The position numbers and the translations under genes were made by a program. A stretch of 64,000 nt of DNA from Cephalotus follicularis (lineage: Eukaryota; Streptophyta; Magnoliopsida; Oxalidales; Cephalotaceae), in assembly GCA_001972305.1 (NCBI GenBank), contig BDDD01002300.1, forward strand, positions 1-64,000. The letters are read 5' to 3'. A model generated the notes under the pieces. The model had not been told where the DNA came from. It was given only the letters and a program-made list of their open reading frames with translations, and did no database searches. Of the stretch, positions 10,658 to 22,934 are shown piece after piece (within the stretch, counting starts at the first letter, position 1; every line of letters begins with the position of its first letter).

Positions 10658-11693
10658 TTATGGCTGTGAAGTGAATGCGCAACTCTGACTTCCCACTTTT
10701 GACTGAGTACCTCGAAGTGCTTGTGGTAGCATCTTCGTGGAAGTCATGTAGTTCCCCAATCCATGGATCTTTCCCTTTTGCGGACCTCCAGTCGCCTCTG
10801 TCCATGCCAGGATGTCAAAGGGAGCCGGCCTACTAGTAACATCAGGCCCTTCCACAGTATCTGCCCTGGCAGCAGTCCAGTACTTCTAGTATAAAAAAAT
10901 ACAAGATTAATCAGTTAAGTGAATGACATATAAAGGGTAATTGACATATTCATTTCAGTTTGTGATTCACCATCCTTTCCATTATAATAGGAGGCGAAGA
11001 GTATCATTCCACGCCCTCCAATGGGTGTCGTAAAATACATCCACAGTAGGTTTCCCCTTGGCCTCCTACAAGTCAAATACAATTTCAAATTAGTTTGAAA
11101 CACAAATTAAGTTTATTAAGCACCGTAATTATAAATTAAGTTTATTACTTACCCGAATCTGAAGTTGTCTTTCCATCGCGTAACTACCACCACTGTAGGT
11201 GGTGTGTGCTTCGTTCGCCCTATTGGCGGCATTTGTTCTTGCCCGCTTCTGAAAATCCTCGGACATCCACATGTTCACCATTTCATCCCACACTGGTTGT
11301 GGTATCTCTGCAAGGCCATGCTGTCTGTACTCAGGGCTCATCTGACGCACACCAGTGCCCGTCATTGCCTTTTTCCTATAGTTACGCATCCCCTTTGGGT
11401 AATTCTCCTGCATGTAACTATGGCATGCAAGCCTACTGTGTGCATTAGATGGATGAAAGTGGAAGTAGTCCTACAAAACATCAATATCAAACAATGAGTT
11501 TAAAAAATATCTTGAATAAATCGGTATTGTTAACTGCAATAGTTTTACTCACCTGTAGCTTCTCCCACAGTAGTTCCTTCTCTGAATCGATCGACTGGCT
11601 CCACGTGGTCCATGGTTGTAGTTTTCTGCTCTTGATGATGGATGCTATGGTGTTCTTCACGTCCATCTCCTTAAAACACATGCAATTAAACAA
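10658..11693 (-). pseudogene. T: second CACTA gene, Transposase_24-like protein remnant
   Basis: Minus-strand segments 11693-11487, 11413-11129 and 10855-10658 together read like the plant Transposase_24 (Ptta/En/Spm, PF03004) family: TTWSQSIDSEKELLWEKLQ, then WDEMVNMWMSEDFQKRARTNAANR followed by TYSGGSYAMERQ, then a C-terminal part with GPDVTSRPAPFDILAW. Spacing between segments suggests small introns or losses: splice-like boundaries are visible near 11487 and 11129, but not tested. The family is the second product of many plant CACTA elements and is thought to bind element ends. Confidence 0.75.
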
Positions 11694-12247
11694 ATATTCG
11701 CACCAACATGATAGGTTAGTTTTTAAAAAAAATGTACTTAAATTACTATTTACTTACCCATTGGCACTGATATGTTGAATAGGCCTAGAATCCTCCACCC
11801 CCTACGGGGGTAAGTCTGCCCCCCTACTAGCTCCCCTCATCCGTCGCTGATGGGAGTCTGATTCAAAAACATGGTTACGTTTCACTGCAAACATATATAA
11901 CAAAAAAGCTTCGACAATACGAAAAATAGTTTAAGGTCAAATATCGTGACTTAACAAATTTCTTTACTCGTACTGGGAACATTGGTATCCTACTCCCGTG
12001 TGTCTAACTCCATGGAGTCCGACTCAAGACGCGTAGATCCGGAGGGTGTGGTGGAATCTCTAGGAATAGAGGAACGCGTGACTCTGTGTGGCATATCTGC
12101 AAGAACTCACTGTATTTAAAAATGATACAAACTACATACAGTTGTCCTACTATATATTATCAAACTACAATGTCGTGCCAAATTAGAAGATTAAGAATAC
12201 TATTGCAAATAGTATTTACTACATATACTACACTATTAACTTACAGT

Positions 12248-13042
12248 TTAATATATGCTATTAATATCCATGTCGTCTTGACTATCAGAATCATATTCCA
12301 TCACTTCGTCCTCCTCATCCGTGTCAGAAACATCGTCTTCCCATTCATCTTTCTCGTCATCCCTGTTGTCCTGGTCTGACGTAGGATCCCTTATTCGAAT
12401 ATTTGGAGGCAATACTACCTCCTCCCATTCCCCATCTTCTTGAAGGGAATCTTCACTTTCAGGTCTTAAATCAGCTGCAAATGATCGTAGTGGATTGGTG
12501 GCGACATCTTCTTGCAATGTCATATCCATACCCAAATCGTCGCCATCTTCTTCTTCATAATCAGGAAGGCTATAGGCATTTCTAGGTTTCATTTTTATCA
12601 CAGTCACCCACCATTTGTACCTATAATTGTTGGAAACGCTTGGTGCGTACAACACCTACACAGCTTGACTTGCTAGCATGAACGGCTTGTATGTGGGGAG
12701 TTCCTTTTCTGGGTTCGGACAAACAATCCCAAACTCATCCACTCTGGTACCTCTCTCCGAAGTGTCAACCCAATCACACTTCCATAAAACAACTTTGTTG
12801 TCTTTTCCATAGAAATTAAGCTCCACAACGTCGACCAAGGCTCCATACAAGTCACTACAACTATCATTCCAAGTGCTTCCCTTGATCATTACACCCCAAT
12901 TTTGAGTTGTTGAGGTCCTCGATGCATCTTTAGTGTAAAACGTTTACCCGTTGATGACATACCCCTTCCACAACCTCACTTTTGTAGCTGGTGCACTTGC
13001 TAAATTTCGTACACAGGCGTTAACTTCCTTATCGTTCTTAAC
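12248..13042 (-). pseudogene. T: C-terminal exon of TNP2-type transposase with DUF4216
   Basis: Minus-strand exon beginning near 13042 after a TAG acceptor. It encodes KNDKEVNACVRNLA, then the DUF4216 block GALVDVVELNFYGKDNKVVLWKCDW, LPTYKPFMLASQAV, then NNYRYKWWVTVIKMKPR and a strongly acidic tail. An in-frame TAG at 12654-12656 and a TAA near 12944 interrupt it; the first stands where related proteins carry Q. DUF4216 is the usual C-terminal domain of plant TNP2 transposases. Confidence 0.85.
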
Positions 13043-13145
13043 CTATTAAGTGTGCAATGTACACACGTAACATAGAAATCAACATCAACAATTAAAAATT
13101 ATGAAACTTATAAATGCTTTGTAGACATATTCTGGCATTACTTAC

Positions 13146-13245
13146 ACGGCTTTGAAACCGTTTCAAAAAGTGTGCATCACGTTCTTCTTCAATTTTTTTG
13201 GAGCTAATGATATGGTTTAATTCGCCGACTAGTTGTTCGTACTCA
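13146..13245 (-). pseudogene. T: small internal transposase exon
   Basis: A 100-bp open segment (EYEQLVGELNHIISS...LKRFQSR) with a TTTAG acceptor at 13246-13247 and a GTAAGTAA donor at 13145, between the DUF4218-side exon and the DUF4216 exon. Coding potential and splice signals agree, but splicing is inferred. Confidence 0.65.
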
Positions 13246-13335
13246 CTAAAACAAAGAATATAAGCGATATACTTTCAAATTGCACTATTCGTATAAATAG
13301 AGTATAAACTTAGTACAATATATATGTATACTTAC

Positions 13336-13527
13336 TCAACCAGAGGGCTGACTTCATCGTAGTTCAGAAGGATGTACAAATATACATATTCTTTGTCTGT
13401 CATATGTCTGTTCTCTGTCATGCCCATTGCTTTACCGGGATGAGTAAATATGGATAGCAATTTGTTACTTGCAACGGCGCCCCCATCCCAGTTTCTCTCA
13501 GGTCTATTCAGCCTCGTTGGGACATCA
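13336..13527 (-). pseudogene. T: transposase exon continuing from DUF4218 across the C1 insertion
   Basis: On the minus strand it starts at the C1 junction with DVPTRLNRPERNWDGG and runs to SPLVE, then a GTAAGT donor at 13335. The same protein segment, DVPGRLNRPKRN with a stop at the W codon, is present in the other T half at 42318-42350 as one unit of a 108-bp tandem duplication. This exon is therefore the completion of the second unit, whose 5' part ends at 42420. Confidence 0.9.
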
Positions 13528-14244
13528 TGTAATAACCGCAAATTTTAATTAATGTATATTGTACCCAATGACGAATAAAATATGCATTGTATTGAGTTTT
13601 AATATCCAATTACTATATAAATTGTGGTTGTCGAATTGTTGGACTTGATTTAAAATGCAAATGTGGTGAAATACACTTAACAAACCAAAACCAGCCTCAA
13701 ACAGCCGACTGTCACAGGGTAACAGCTGACTGCTTTGATTCAAGAGTGACTGTCGACTGCCACAGGACAACAGTCGACTGGTCTGGCACAGACAGGCGTC
13801 TGTGCATGGCATGTAAGAACAGAGCAGTGGCAGCCTAAATGTGTCTTGCTTCTGAGATGTGTGCCAGCAGGTGTACAACATGCAAGAGTGGTGCCTTGCA
13901 TGTTCTCTATTCATTCTGCAAGACCTGCACACCTGCAAACCTGGAATCACAGCAGAAAAGTGAGAAAGAAATTGAAAGAAGAGATGCATGTGAGAGAGAG
14001 AATAGAAAATGTGGAAACAAGAGTAATGACTGAAACGGGATTGAATTTCCCTATAAACAGAGGCTGCATGAGTGATTAGAGAGTTAGAAACACTGGGGAT
14101 AGAGGAACTCTTACTGGAGAAATTCTTGGATGGAAGTTGAAGGATTGGAGTTCAAAGGAGGAGTTGAAGCTTTGATTTCTTCGTAAGCTCCAAGTTCTGT
14201 TATCATTGAAGTTATAGTTAAACAGTAGCATGTTCGTTCTACAA
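13528..14244 (+). repeat. C1: first part of a C-family gypsy-type solo LTR
   Basis: It starts TGTAATAACCGCAAATT and is collinear with C2 at 62792 onward. CAG(T/C)CGACTG motifs lie at 13700-13780. At about 14,244 it stops matching C and becomes D-family sequence in reverse. The rest of C1 is at 42421-44257, reversed. The combined length is about 2.5 kb with TGATG/TGATG target duplications (13523-13527 as CATCA; 42416-42420). ORFs at 13549-14079 are not genes. Confidence 0.88.
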
Positions 14245-15274
14245 TAGCATATTATGGCATCAATCCAGTAACAATATTATTCCAAGAATCATGCATTTTA
14301 TACAACCAAAATCATAGACCATGCATGAGCATCAAACTCGAAATTATAGTATGACTTTCCCCTACCTTTTGTTCCAAGTTAAGAACTGGAAGGTCCACCT
14401 CTTTTCGTTTCCAACAGGTCACAGCAGCCCCTCTAGGTCCGTCCCGTAGCCGCACTAGTGGCTCCAAGATCCAAGCTCCAAGCAATGGTGGAAACGTTTT
14501 CTTCTCCTTTACTTTCTATTTCTTACCCTCACTGTGTCTCTCTCAAGTGTATGGTTTTTCCCAAACAGTAGCAGTCGAAGGTAAGCACTCACCCTTGTTT
14601 CTTCTTCCTTTGTGCTTGTTTGCAGGTCACATGTGTCTAGGGTAAATCCCCATCTCCGCATGCAGCAGCTGGGTTCGTTTCCCAGTCTTTCGTGACAGAC
14701 AGTGCCCCATTCATTCTATCCATCCCTTGCATGCACACCTGTTCCATTCTTCTTGCATTTGTTGCATGTACACACACAAGCCACACTTGTCCACATAATC
14801 TCAGCCATGCAGGTTAGGGAGTAAGGTGCATGCCCACCACGTCCTAACCCATGCCCCAAGGTGTCTGAGAAAGGTTCTAAAAAGACTCCCCTTCGCACGT
14901 TGTTTGTCAGCAGAGTAACATGCATGGCATTCGAAGTTAAGGCATCGACGTCTTTCCAAAGACGTCGATGTCTTTCATCAATTTCACACAAGGACGTCGA
15001 CATCTTTGCCAGCATCGATGTGCATGTGCATGCAGCTACGTGCGCCCTTTTGCGTCAAAGGCGTTGACGTGATTCTAAAGGCGTCGACGTGTTTTCCCTA
15101 GAACAGCGTTGTTTTAGCCCTTTTTACATTCTTTTAGCATTTAACACAGCAATTCAACATAATAGAGATGGAAAAACATGACCAAATTCGGAAAATCCAT
15201 CCTGTTATTAATTTCACAATTAAAGGTACAAATACATTGTGAAATTATAATACATGAAAATCTCGGGCGTTACA
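14245..15274 (-). repeat. D1: first part of a D-family solo LTR, inverted
   Basis: The reverse complement starts TGTAACGCCCGAGATTTTC at 15274, as in D2 at 47732, and follows D2 to its TGGATTGATGCCAT block (14255-14270 in reverse). GACGTCGACGTC-type motifs occur at 14938-15085. The continuation of D1 is at 44258-46028. Flanking duplications are CGAAA (15275-15279 in reverse, 46029-46033). Confidence 0.88.
14945..15085 (-). repeat. GACGTCGAC motif cluster in D1
   Basis: Five to six variants of (A/G)(A/G)AGACGTCGACG or GGCGTCGACGTG within 140 bp. One, AAAGACGTCGATGTCTTTC, is nearly self-complementary. The same cluster is found twice in D2. Confidence 0.8.
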
Positions 15275-16737
15275 TTTCGGGTCCCGCCTGATTATTGAAA
15301 AAGTGACGCATGCTGCACAGATGCTCGCTTGGTGGTATACCTAGTTTTAACTAGTAAATATTAATTAGGCATTTGTGGTTTGTTTCTCTCTCCACAATTT
15401 GCCTTATTGATATATTAAGAGATTTATTGTTCAAGCATGATTTAATTTTATTAAATCAAATTAAAGAGAGAGTCTTTAATTTATAAAGGGAGAAATAATT
15501 TAATTAAAACTGTAAGAGCCATTTTTGATAAAACGAGATAGGAGAAATATAGGAGGGAGAGGGAGAGAGAGAGAGACTTAATTAACTTAAGTCAATTTTC
15601 AATCTCTCTCACACTCTCTCCCATTTGTTCTCTCCCAGCGCCTGGTACCTACAACGCGAGAGAGAGAAGCGCAGTGGGTGCGTTAGCGCGAGGGGAGCGA
15701 GTTTTGGCTGGTGGTGATGTCAGCGCTTAGCACCAGTGGCCGTTTGGTGGCGTCCGTCCTTCTCTGGTATGCCTCATTCTCTCTCTCTCCCTCTTTCTCC
15801 TTTTTTCTTCTCCCTGGTGACAATTGCTGTTTTTGTGCGCCGCTTGCTCTCGGCGTCTCTTCCGCCGCCGATAATCACTGTGGGTGGAGCCAATCAATGG
15901 CTCTATCCATTTTGATCTTTGTTTTGTGTTTCCCGTGCATTTTGCCAAGGGTTTGCGTCTGGTGAGTCAATTCTGGCGAGTTGATGCGTCGACCGTTGTG
16001 ACTTAGTGTTTCGTACCGAGTCAAGGCGAGTCTTTGTTACCTGTATGTTGATCGGGGTATTTTGTGGTTGGTGCTGGCTTGGCCGGCTTTGGTTTGGTCG
16101 AGCGAGTTGACTCAGTGAGTCCGACTCACTGATTCTCTATGAACATCCATTCCATGGCGAGTCACAACGAGTCCTCCCCTCCACGGTGAAGATCGGGTGT
16201 TTTGGAGAACAATCTTGACGCGACCGGTACATGTGGCATCGGATTGGAACTCGCTAAGTCCAATTCAGTGAGTCACCGCCACTGCCAATGGCGTCAGGGC
16301 GTTCTGGGGTGCTTATGGTCGTGTCTCCGCTACCAGTGGATAGACCGGTGCATCTGGAGTCCGTTGGTGTTGTGGTTGGTTGTTGGCGTGCTCGCCGGAC
16401 TCCAGGCAGTGGATCCCATGGCGGGCAGTGGGTCCGGTGATGGGATGTGATTACTGCAAGCGTGTAGCGGTAAAGTGGTGGAGCCTCCAACGTTTGTATG
16501 GTTGCTTCCCTTTTACATTTATTGTTTCCGATATGGTTTCGAATTATTTTTATGTGCATGCTTGATATATGTTTTAGTTTGATTGTTAATTAAACGGAGA
16601 TCCTAGGCTTATTTATTTGGTACTAAGATGTTAGTGTGAACCTTGACTTGCTGTCTTGGTGTTTTTAAAAAATTAAAATTATACACACTAGCGTCCTATG
16701 ACCAAATCGACCAGGAACCCTTGCCAGGTTTCTAACA
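15275..16737 (+). repeat. A: inner part of the 5' LTR of a long-LTR copia element
   Basis: Matches 22640-22934 plus 33658-34828 of the 3' LTR and ends ...TTTCTAACA just before the primer binding site. A purine/pyrimidine microsatellite (GA)n lies at 15560-15576. Its outer part was separated by the inversion and is now at 46029-47003 and 57547-57694 in reverse. The reassembled 5' LTR is about 2.57 kb, equal to the 3' LTR. The serine-rich ORF at 15711-15965 is not supported as a gene. Confidence 0.88.
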
Positions 16738-16739
16738 AG

Positions 16740-16751
16740 TGGTATCAGAGA
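16740..16751 (+). promoter_or_regulatory. A: primer binding site
   Basis: TGGTATCAGAGA, two bases after the LTR end, complementary to the 3' end of initiator tRNA-Met except for the last base. Confidence 0.9.
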
Positions 16752-18213
16752 CATCCGTTTTAATTTCAATTGGACTTTAATTTCGGTTTTGGTGACTATT
16801 TTGGGATAATTAAAGTATTTGAAATTCTAGTTTAGTTCCCATTCCATGGTTGTTTTATAAAATCAAATATTATTTTTCAGAAAATTAGGTTTTAAATAAT
16901 CTAGTGGGAGGTTTATTGGAATATCAGTGGACTTGTGGAATTATTTAGATTGGTCATCGAAAATTGAAAATACTTGTGTTTATTTAAAGTCTATAGTGGA
17001 TGTAGATTTTAAATGTCTCGTGCATGATGGCTGGTTATGGAACTGGACCTAGCTTTTGATTTCTTTTGTGGATGGTTTAATTTGCTTTATTAACTTGTGC
17101 TTTATTTGGTCTGTAATATGGTTGCCTGCGAGCACCATAAATTCCTTGTTTGTTTTATTCTCTCTCACTCCATTTTGTATTCTATTCTTTATTTTTGAAA
17201 TGTATTTGAGAAATTTCATTTTGTAAACAAAGAAGATACGAATCGCAAAAGAGCGAGAAGAGGAAGATCAAAGGATTTGCAAGACCAAGTGAAGGCCATG
17301 TATTCGTGGTGCATTTTGTTATAAAGTAGTTTTAAATAGTTAACCTAGGAGATCGACTGATCACATTGGCTCGTGTGATCACTCATAGATTTAGTCCCTG
17401 CCAAACCATATTTATTTCTAAGAAGGAAATAGGTTGCATGAGATGTATGTTTTCTTTTTGCAAACAATCCAAACACGTCAAGCATGCTAAGCCGTCCAAA
17501 TGGATTGGAAGATAATTAAAATTATCTAAAACGGCTTTTTGGTAATATTTAAAATTTGATGAGACCAAATTCCTCCAACTTGTTGAATAATAAGTCCATA
17601 AGCGGTGGGACATAAGGCTGTCCCATCGTTCGCCTTCAACGATTTGCGTTGAATGGTGTGGACATATTGGGGATAGCGCTGTACACTGCAGAGGTCTCTC
17701 GTATGACCATTTCTATTCAATTTCACTGTGAGGTGCATTGGAAGGAAAAAAAAATATGTCTTGGCACTCTGATAGGCCACAGCCTGTGGGTGTCAAAACG
17801 GGTTCATTTCCTTGAGGATTATGGGTTCAGACTTATACTGGGTTCATACTATTGGCATGGCCACAGCTGTGGATTGTATGGTCCGAGAGGCCGAAACTTG
17901 TATCGGATCTTACATTTCAAGGGCAAGAGGCCCTAATGCAAATATGATACTTTAAGCCTAACTATTCGCTATTGTGGTTTGTCATGCAACAGCTGAGACC
18001 ATGATAGGGTGGGATAGATTTTGATCCCAACTAGGAGGCAAGAGGCTTCCCGAGTTCCACATGGAGGTGTGGGATACAATTAGAATAGTGGGAGGAGCCA
18101 TAATTACAAAAGACTAAGGATTATGGCAATAACATAAATGGAATGATCTGTTAATATTCTCTCTCTTTCATCTTATAGGTTGCTAGTTTTCACATACTCG
18201 ATTAAATACTCAA
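16752..18213 (+). other. A: untranslated leader, no gene seen
   Basis: About 1.46 kb of A/T-rich DNA between the PBS and the gag start. No frame shows protein-family similarity. The short ORFs at 17383-17936 appear accidental. Confidence 0.6.
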
Positions 18214-18620
18214 ATGGCAGACAGCACGAACAAATCCAAACACATTTGGAACTCCTAACTTGAACATCCGATTTTCAATGAATGGAAATGCGTTTAGCGC
18301 AACATTCTCATGAGCATGAGAGGCGCTCATGTCATGACTGAGATAACCCCGAGCTAGTGAACGATGTATCCGACCATCATAAGGCTATAGGGGCTAAGTG
18401 GTGGGACGACGATTATCGAGCTCGTACCCTATCAATTATTGGCATGCTGCCACAATTCCACATGATCGGGTTACACACTCACAGGCTTTACGCGCCATGC
18501 TTACACAACTCGAGGAGTTGTATGGCACCCAGTCGAGGACTGTAAAGGTAGATTTTGACCAAGAGATTTTGAGATCGTCTGTGATGCCTCGATTTTCTAC
18601 TTGAATAATCTCAATGGGAG
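18214..18620 (+). pseudogene. A: copia gag remnant
   Basis: Probable start MADSTNKSK at 18214. Several frames then share copia Gag similarity: DVSDHHKAIGAKWWDDD and, in another frame, MLTQLEELYGTQSRTVKV, the typical 'LEELYG' end of the UBN2-type Gag domain. At least three frame changes are needed, so this is a dead gene. Gag would build the virus-like particle. Confidence 0.85.
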
Positions 18621-19660
18621 ATAGATCAAGTGAATCTAAGTTCCAAGGGTGAAAACCCAAGGAAGAGGCATCTAGTGCAAAGGGAATTTCATTCTAGAAA
18701 GGATCAAAAGTTTTATTTAGAGTTTGCCTACTTCCTTCGTGGAAAGCTAAGGCAATTGGAAGAGATATAATCTGTTCCTATAGTCCAAAACACGAAATAC
18801 CTTGTGTTTAGGTATTTTCATGTTTTATCTAGTTTACAATGTAAGTTCAACTTGAGTAGTTGGCTCAGGTTGTAAGACTAACATTTGTAACTAATTGCAG
18901 GTTGCTGAGAGATGCTAGACAGCTGAGAGAGTTGGTAAAGCTATGGACTAGCGCCATGGTGATGCATCGACGATTCACACCTATGTAGTTGGCGTTTATG
19001 AGTTGTATATATTTTGTAAATGGTTATGTAATAAAGATTTGATCTCTGTATATAAATAACATTGTAAGGGGTTTTGTTTCTATGTATATATGTATAAGAT
19101 GAGTTGAAAGCTCAATTTTTTTATATAAATTCATAGTCTTATACATTTCAATGTTCTAGTTAGTGCAAGAGGCACATGGACTGAAGAGATCTACGTCTTA
19201 TACAATTACCATTACATTATATTAACAATTCAAGGAACTACATAATAAAAGACTATGAGAAATGAGGTTTTCACTACTTCACCTTCATCGATGATTTTTC
19301 ACGGTTTAGGTATGTGTTTAATGTTGAAACACAAGTCTAAAATCCTACGAAAGAGTCATGGATTTATGACAAGGAGTAGTTAATGGTAAGGTCCATTATG
19401 ACTTTTTATAAATCTTCCAAATCTTATTATGGGGTTATGCACTGCAGTCAGAAGAGCATATCCTATTCCGGATTCCTTTGAAATTCATCCCTTCCATATC
19501 TAGTGAGGTATTTAAATGAAGGAAACCCAGCCTAAACCGTTTGAGGGTTAAAGACTGTCCAGCTTATGTAAGAAGGCAGAAACCTTCTAAGTTGTAGGCA
19601 CGATCGGGACGTTGTTGGTTTGTGGGATATCTTAAGAAGTGCTTAGGATATTATTTCTAA
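18621..19660 (+). other. A: decayed gag-pol middle section
   Basis: Position predicts protease and integrase, but I see no conserved motif in any frame. The A/T-rich stretch near 19000-19250 may be a deletion scar or small insertion. A deletion of most of integrase is likely because only ~1 kb separates gag from RT-proximal sequence. Confidence 0.5.
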
Positions 19661-19667
19661 CATCCCA

Positions 19668-21500
19668 GTGAACAAATATGGTTTTGTTTCATGTACTAAA
19701 AAATTCCTAAGAGAAGGAATACCTAATTGCAGAGAGTTTCCACCAGGCAGAAACCCACAGGATGATAAGGAACTAGAGGTTTATTCCTCTAAAGACATAA
19801 TTGGGAAAGGATCCCAATTTAAGATAGAGTCTCTGTTAGGCACTCCTCTAGCGAGGAGATCAGGCAAGGTTTTTGATAGCGCCTGAGAAATAGGGTTTTC
19901 TCATGAAGGCACTAACGAACCTAACGTCAACGAGATGATGAGCCTGTCAGCTTCCAGGGAGAAATGAAATGCACTGATTCCAGGACATGGTAAGAGACCA
20001 TGAAATCCGAAAAGGGCTCCATGTACACCTACCAAGTGAGGGACTTGGTATACGCACCCAAAGGCTTAAAATCCTATCGGATGCTAGTAGATCTTCAAGA
20101 GGAAGATTGGCATTAATGGAAAAGGTTAAAACCTTTAAAGCGCAATTGATCACAAAAGGGTATACACGTAAGACAATAGGTATGCATATACCGAGAACTT
20201 TCTCATCAGTTGCAATGCTTAAGTCCATTCGGATACTGCTCGCTAATTGTTGCTCATTGTGATAATGAGCTATGGTAAATGGATGTCAAGACAGTCTGCA
20301 AGAGTGACTATCTTGAAGAGGACATCTTTATGTCCCAAACCTGAGGGGTTTACATCCAAAGAGCATTAGCACAAGAGGTGCAATCTCCAAAGGTCTACGA
20401 CCTTAAGCAAGCATCCCATAGCTGAAATATCTATTTTGATTTTATCAAATATATGGATAAGCCTAATGTTTACCAGAAACAGGATAACCCAGAAATCACT
20501 TTCTTGGCACTGTATGTAGAAGACATACTACACATAGAGGATGTTGTAGGTATGTTGAAGTACAATTAAGCAAGAACTTCCCCGTAAAGGAATTGGGAAG
20601 GGCTTCCTACATTTTGAGAATGAAGATCTATAAGAGATAGATCAAGTAGATTGTTTGGACTTTACCAAAGTCAGTACATCAGCGGGTAGCTGAAATGGTA
20701 TGGAAGGAATTCCATATATGGCTTACTACAAATTAGCCAAGGAATTGACCTTTCCAAGAGGATGTCTTCTAAGAATTATGAGGAGAGGACACACGTGAGT
20801 AGGCAGTATTAAGCTTCGGCTGAAAGCTCCATCATGTATGCCATACTTTGTACTAGGACTGATGTCGATATGCCTAAGGGTCTGGCTAGTCAATTTTAGT
20901 CCAGTACCTGTAAGAGACATTTGGACATTGTCAAGAGGACATAATGCCTGTGAAAGACTCAGGATTATTTCTTGATACATGGAGAATATAGTGAATTGAG
21001 ACGTAAGAGTTAGGTTAACTCTATTTTCAATTGTGATCCGGATGATCAAAAATCCATTTCAGGTTATGTGTTGGTCCTAAATGGAAGTGCTGAGTGAATG
21101 GGAGGAGTTTGTGGTAGTCGAGGACTGCAGACTCCACCATGGCATAAGAGTATGTTGCAACCTGCGATATCGGTTATGGTAGCTGGTTCTGTAGCAGAAG
21201 TTCATTGTAGAACTTTATGTGGTTCCATCCATCGCTTGTCCAGTTGTGCATCATACGGACGACGATGGGGCTTTGCACAAACCAAGGAACCTGGGTCTTA
21301 TTACCGCCCAAACATATACAACAACGGTATCATTTGATCATGGAAATCATAGATGAATGTAATGTTTTGAAAGATATGTTATTGAGGAAACAGAGGAGAC
21401 ATCATGAGAGTAGATGTCACCACAGAGAGAGTTGTGTGGGAAGAGAACTTAGCAGACCCACTGACCAAGGCCATGAGCAGTGCTAGAGTGCGATATGCTT
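19668..21500 (+). pseudogene. A: copia reverse transcriptase and RNase H remnant
   Basis: Order of similarity: the RT entry MYTYQVRDLVYAPKG (19991-20060); MDVKT followed by LEEDIFMSQ (20280-20340); a YDLKQASHS block (20395-20425); ALYVEDIL (20510-20535), the copia YVDD catalytic box with D changed to E; then the RNase H block NCDPDDQKSISGYVLVLNG (21020-21080). The frame changes many times and stops are frequent. The purine tract and 3' LTR follow at 21520-21541. The ordering RT-RNase H-LTR identifies Ty1/copia; the lineage is not resolved. Confidence 0.88.
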
Positions 21501-21540
21501 AGGCTGTAGGTCTTCATGGCTGGAGGGCCAAGTGGGTGAT

Positions 21541-22934
21541 TGTTAGATTAGGGTGTCCTTGCAAGCCACGAGAAGGCTGCAAACATATGTTGTTGACATA
21601 TGACACACTCTTGAATCATACATTCTTAGATCCATTTGTGTTCTATTCTGCATATTTTATAAACATTGGCATCTGGCTATATGTATTATCCCAAACCGTC
21701 TCAACGGATCATTTGATCACCATGTCAATTGAATATACATATAGCGCCATGTCCTTAAAGGGTTGGCTCTCGTGCCTGAGAGGTTATGAGAATGAGATCC
21801 TTACTCTCTTGTGACAAAAGTTCCAAGTCATAGGTTCACTTTCTTAGGGAAATTGATGAACCGCAAAGACTTTCCGTGTTATGCTTGTCTGAATGGTAAA
21901 GGAGGATGGATCATCTCATAGCCATTTGGGTTTTACCCTAAAGCTGATACGGGGTGTGTACAGATGCATGACACTGAACCAACCCACCATAGGTTATCTA
22001 TTTGGAGAGTCAACACCTTTGTCAATAGAGTTCCTATTGTCGCGGTAGTGTTTAGTCAAAGGTGACCAGTTGATCATACGTGATTTACGTTGTGTCCTTA
22101 GACCTGAGCGGCTGCATTGTACAGTAATTGCTTGGCTTTGATTTTCGCCTTCCCCAGCACTAGCCACATGCTGACAAAAGGGATGTCTTTGGGCCTTATG
22201 GGAGTTGCATAGAGATGTATGGGCGAGTGCGTAAAATGGGATCGTCACACCCGTGTTGAGGGTTATAGGCTATATAACATCTATGACCGTTGCAGACTTA
22301 AAATTCCCGGCTGGGTACTGGGAGATTAGGAACAAAAGGTTTTCGGGGATATCTCCCATAGTCTCAGTGCATTCATAGAATTATAGTTATCGCGGTTTTA
22401 CCTAGGGGTGACATTAATCCAATCCCTAGTCCGCGGTCAGAGCCGATATGATGAAGGATATGCGGCACACAAACCAATGACAGTGATAAAGCACTAGGGA
22501 ACCGACTAACGAATGATAGACGTGGTACTTTGTGGTCCACGGATCCGGGGGTGATTAAAGATCACATCGGAGCTATTAGCTGGATAGTCGTACCAGAACT
22601 TAGGGATGTTTTGAGAAATTTATCATCGTACTGGAAATCCACCGGGCTTTCGAGTCCCGTATGATTATTGGAAAAGTGACGCATGCTGCATGGATGCTCG
22701 CTTGGTGGTAAATCTAGTTTTTAACTAGTATATATTAATTAAACATTTATGGTTTGTTTCTCTCTCCACAATTTGCCTTATTGATATATTAAGAGATTTA
22801 ATGTCAGAGCATTATTTAATTTTATTAATTCAAATTAAAGAGAGAGTCTTTAATTTATAAAGCGAGAAATAATTTAATTAAAAATGTAAGAGGCATTTTT
22901 GATAAAAGAGATAGGAGAAATATAACAGAGAGAG
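21541..22934 (+). repeat. A: 3' LTR, first part
   Basis: It starts TGTTAGATTAGGGTGTCC after the purine-rich GGAGGGCCAAGTGGGTGAT. It is interrupted at 22934 by element B, with GAGAG on both sides, and continues at 33658. Its mirror image in the 5' LTR is at 57694-57547 and 47003-46029. Confidence 0.92.

Larger units (their letters stand above)
9813..13527 (-). mobile_element. T: CACTA (En/Spm) transposon, 3' half in transposase orientation
   Basis: The left end is CACTACTAAAAAAC at 9813, flanked by ATG. The right end is the CATCA duplication (minus-strand TGATG) at 13523-13527, where solo LTR C1 begins. The 5' half of the same element is at 38529-42420. Join evidence: the TGATG duplication, the ATG 3-bp duplication at the termini and continuity of the transposase reading frame. 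The joined size is about 7.6 kb. Confidence 0.9.

Noticed and set aside
12248..12655. Acidic 135-aa ORF as an independent gene
   Set aside because: It is the C-terminal tail of the CACTA transposase, separated from DUF4216 only by a TAG.
13528..15274. A single solo LTR TGTAATAACC...CGTTACA with lost target duplications
   Set aside because: The two halves align to different LTR families in opposite orientation; the missing halves are at 42421-46028. An inversion explains both, including the duplications.
15711..15965. ORF of 84 aa in A LTR (and its counterpart 33798-34076)
   Set aside because: Low-complexity Ser/Leu-rich translation of LTR DNA, poorly kept between the two LTR copies; no family similarity.
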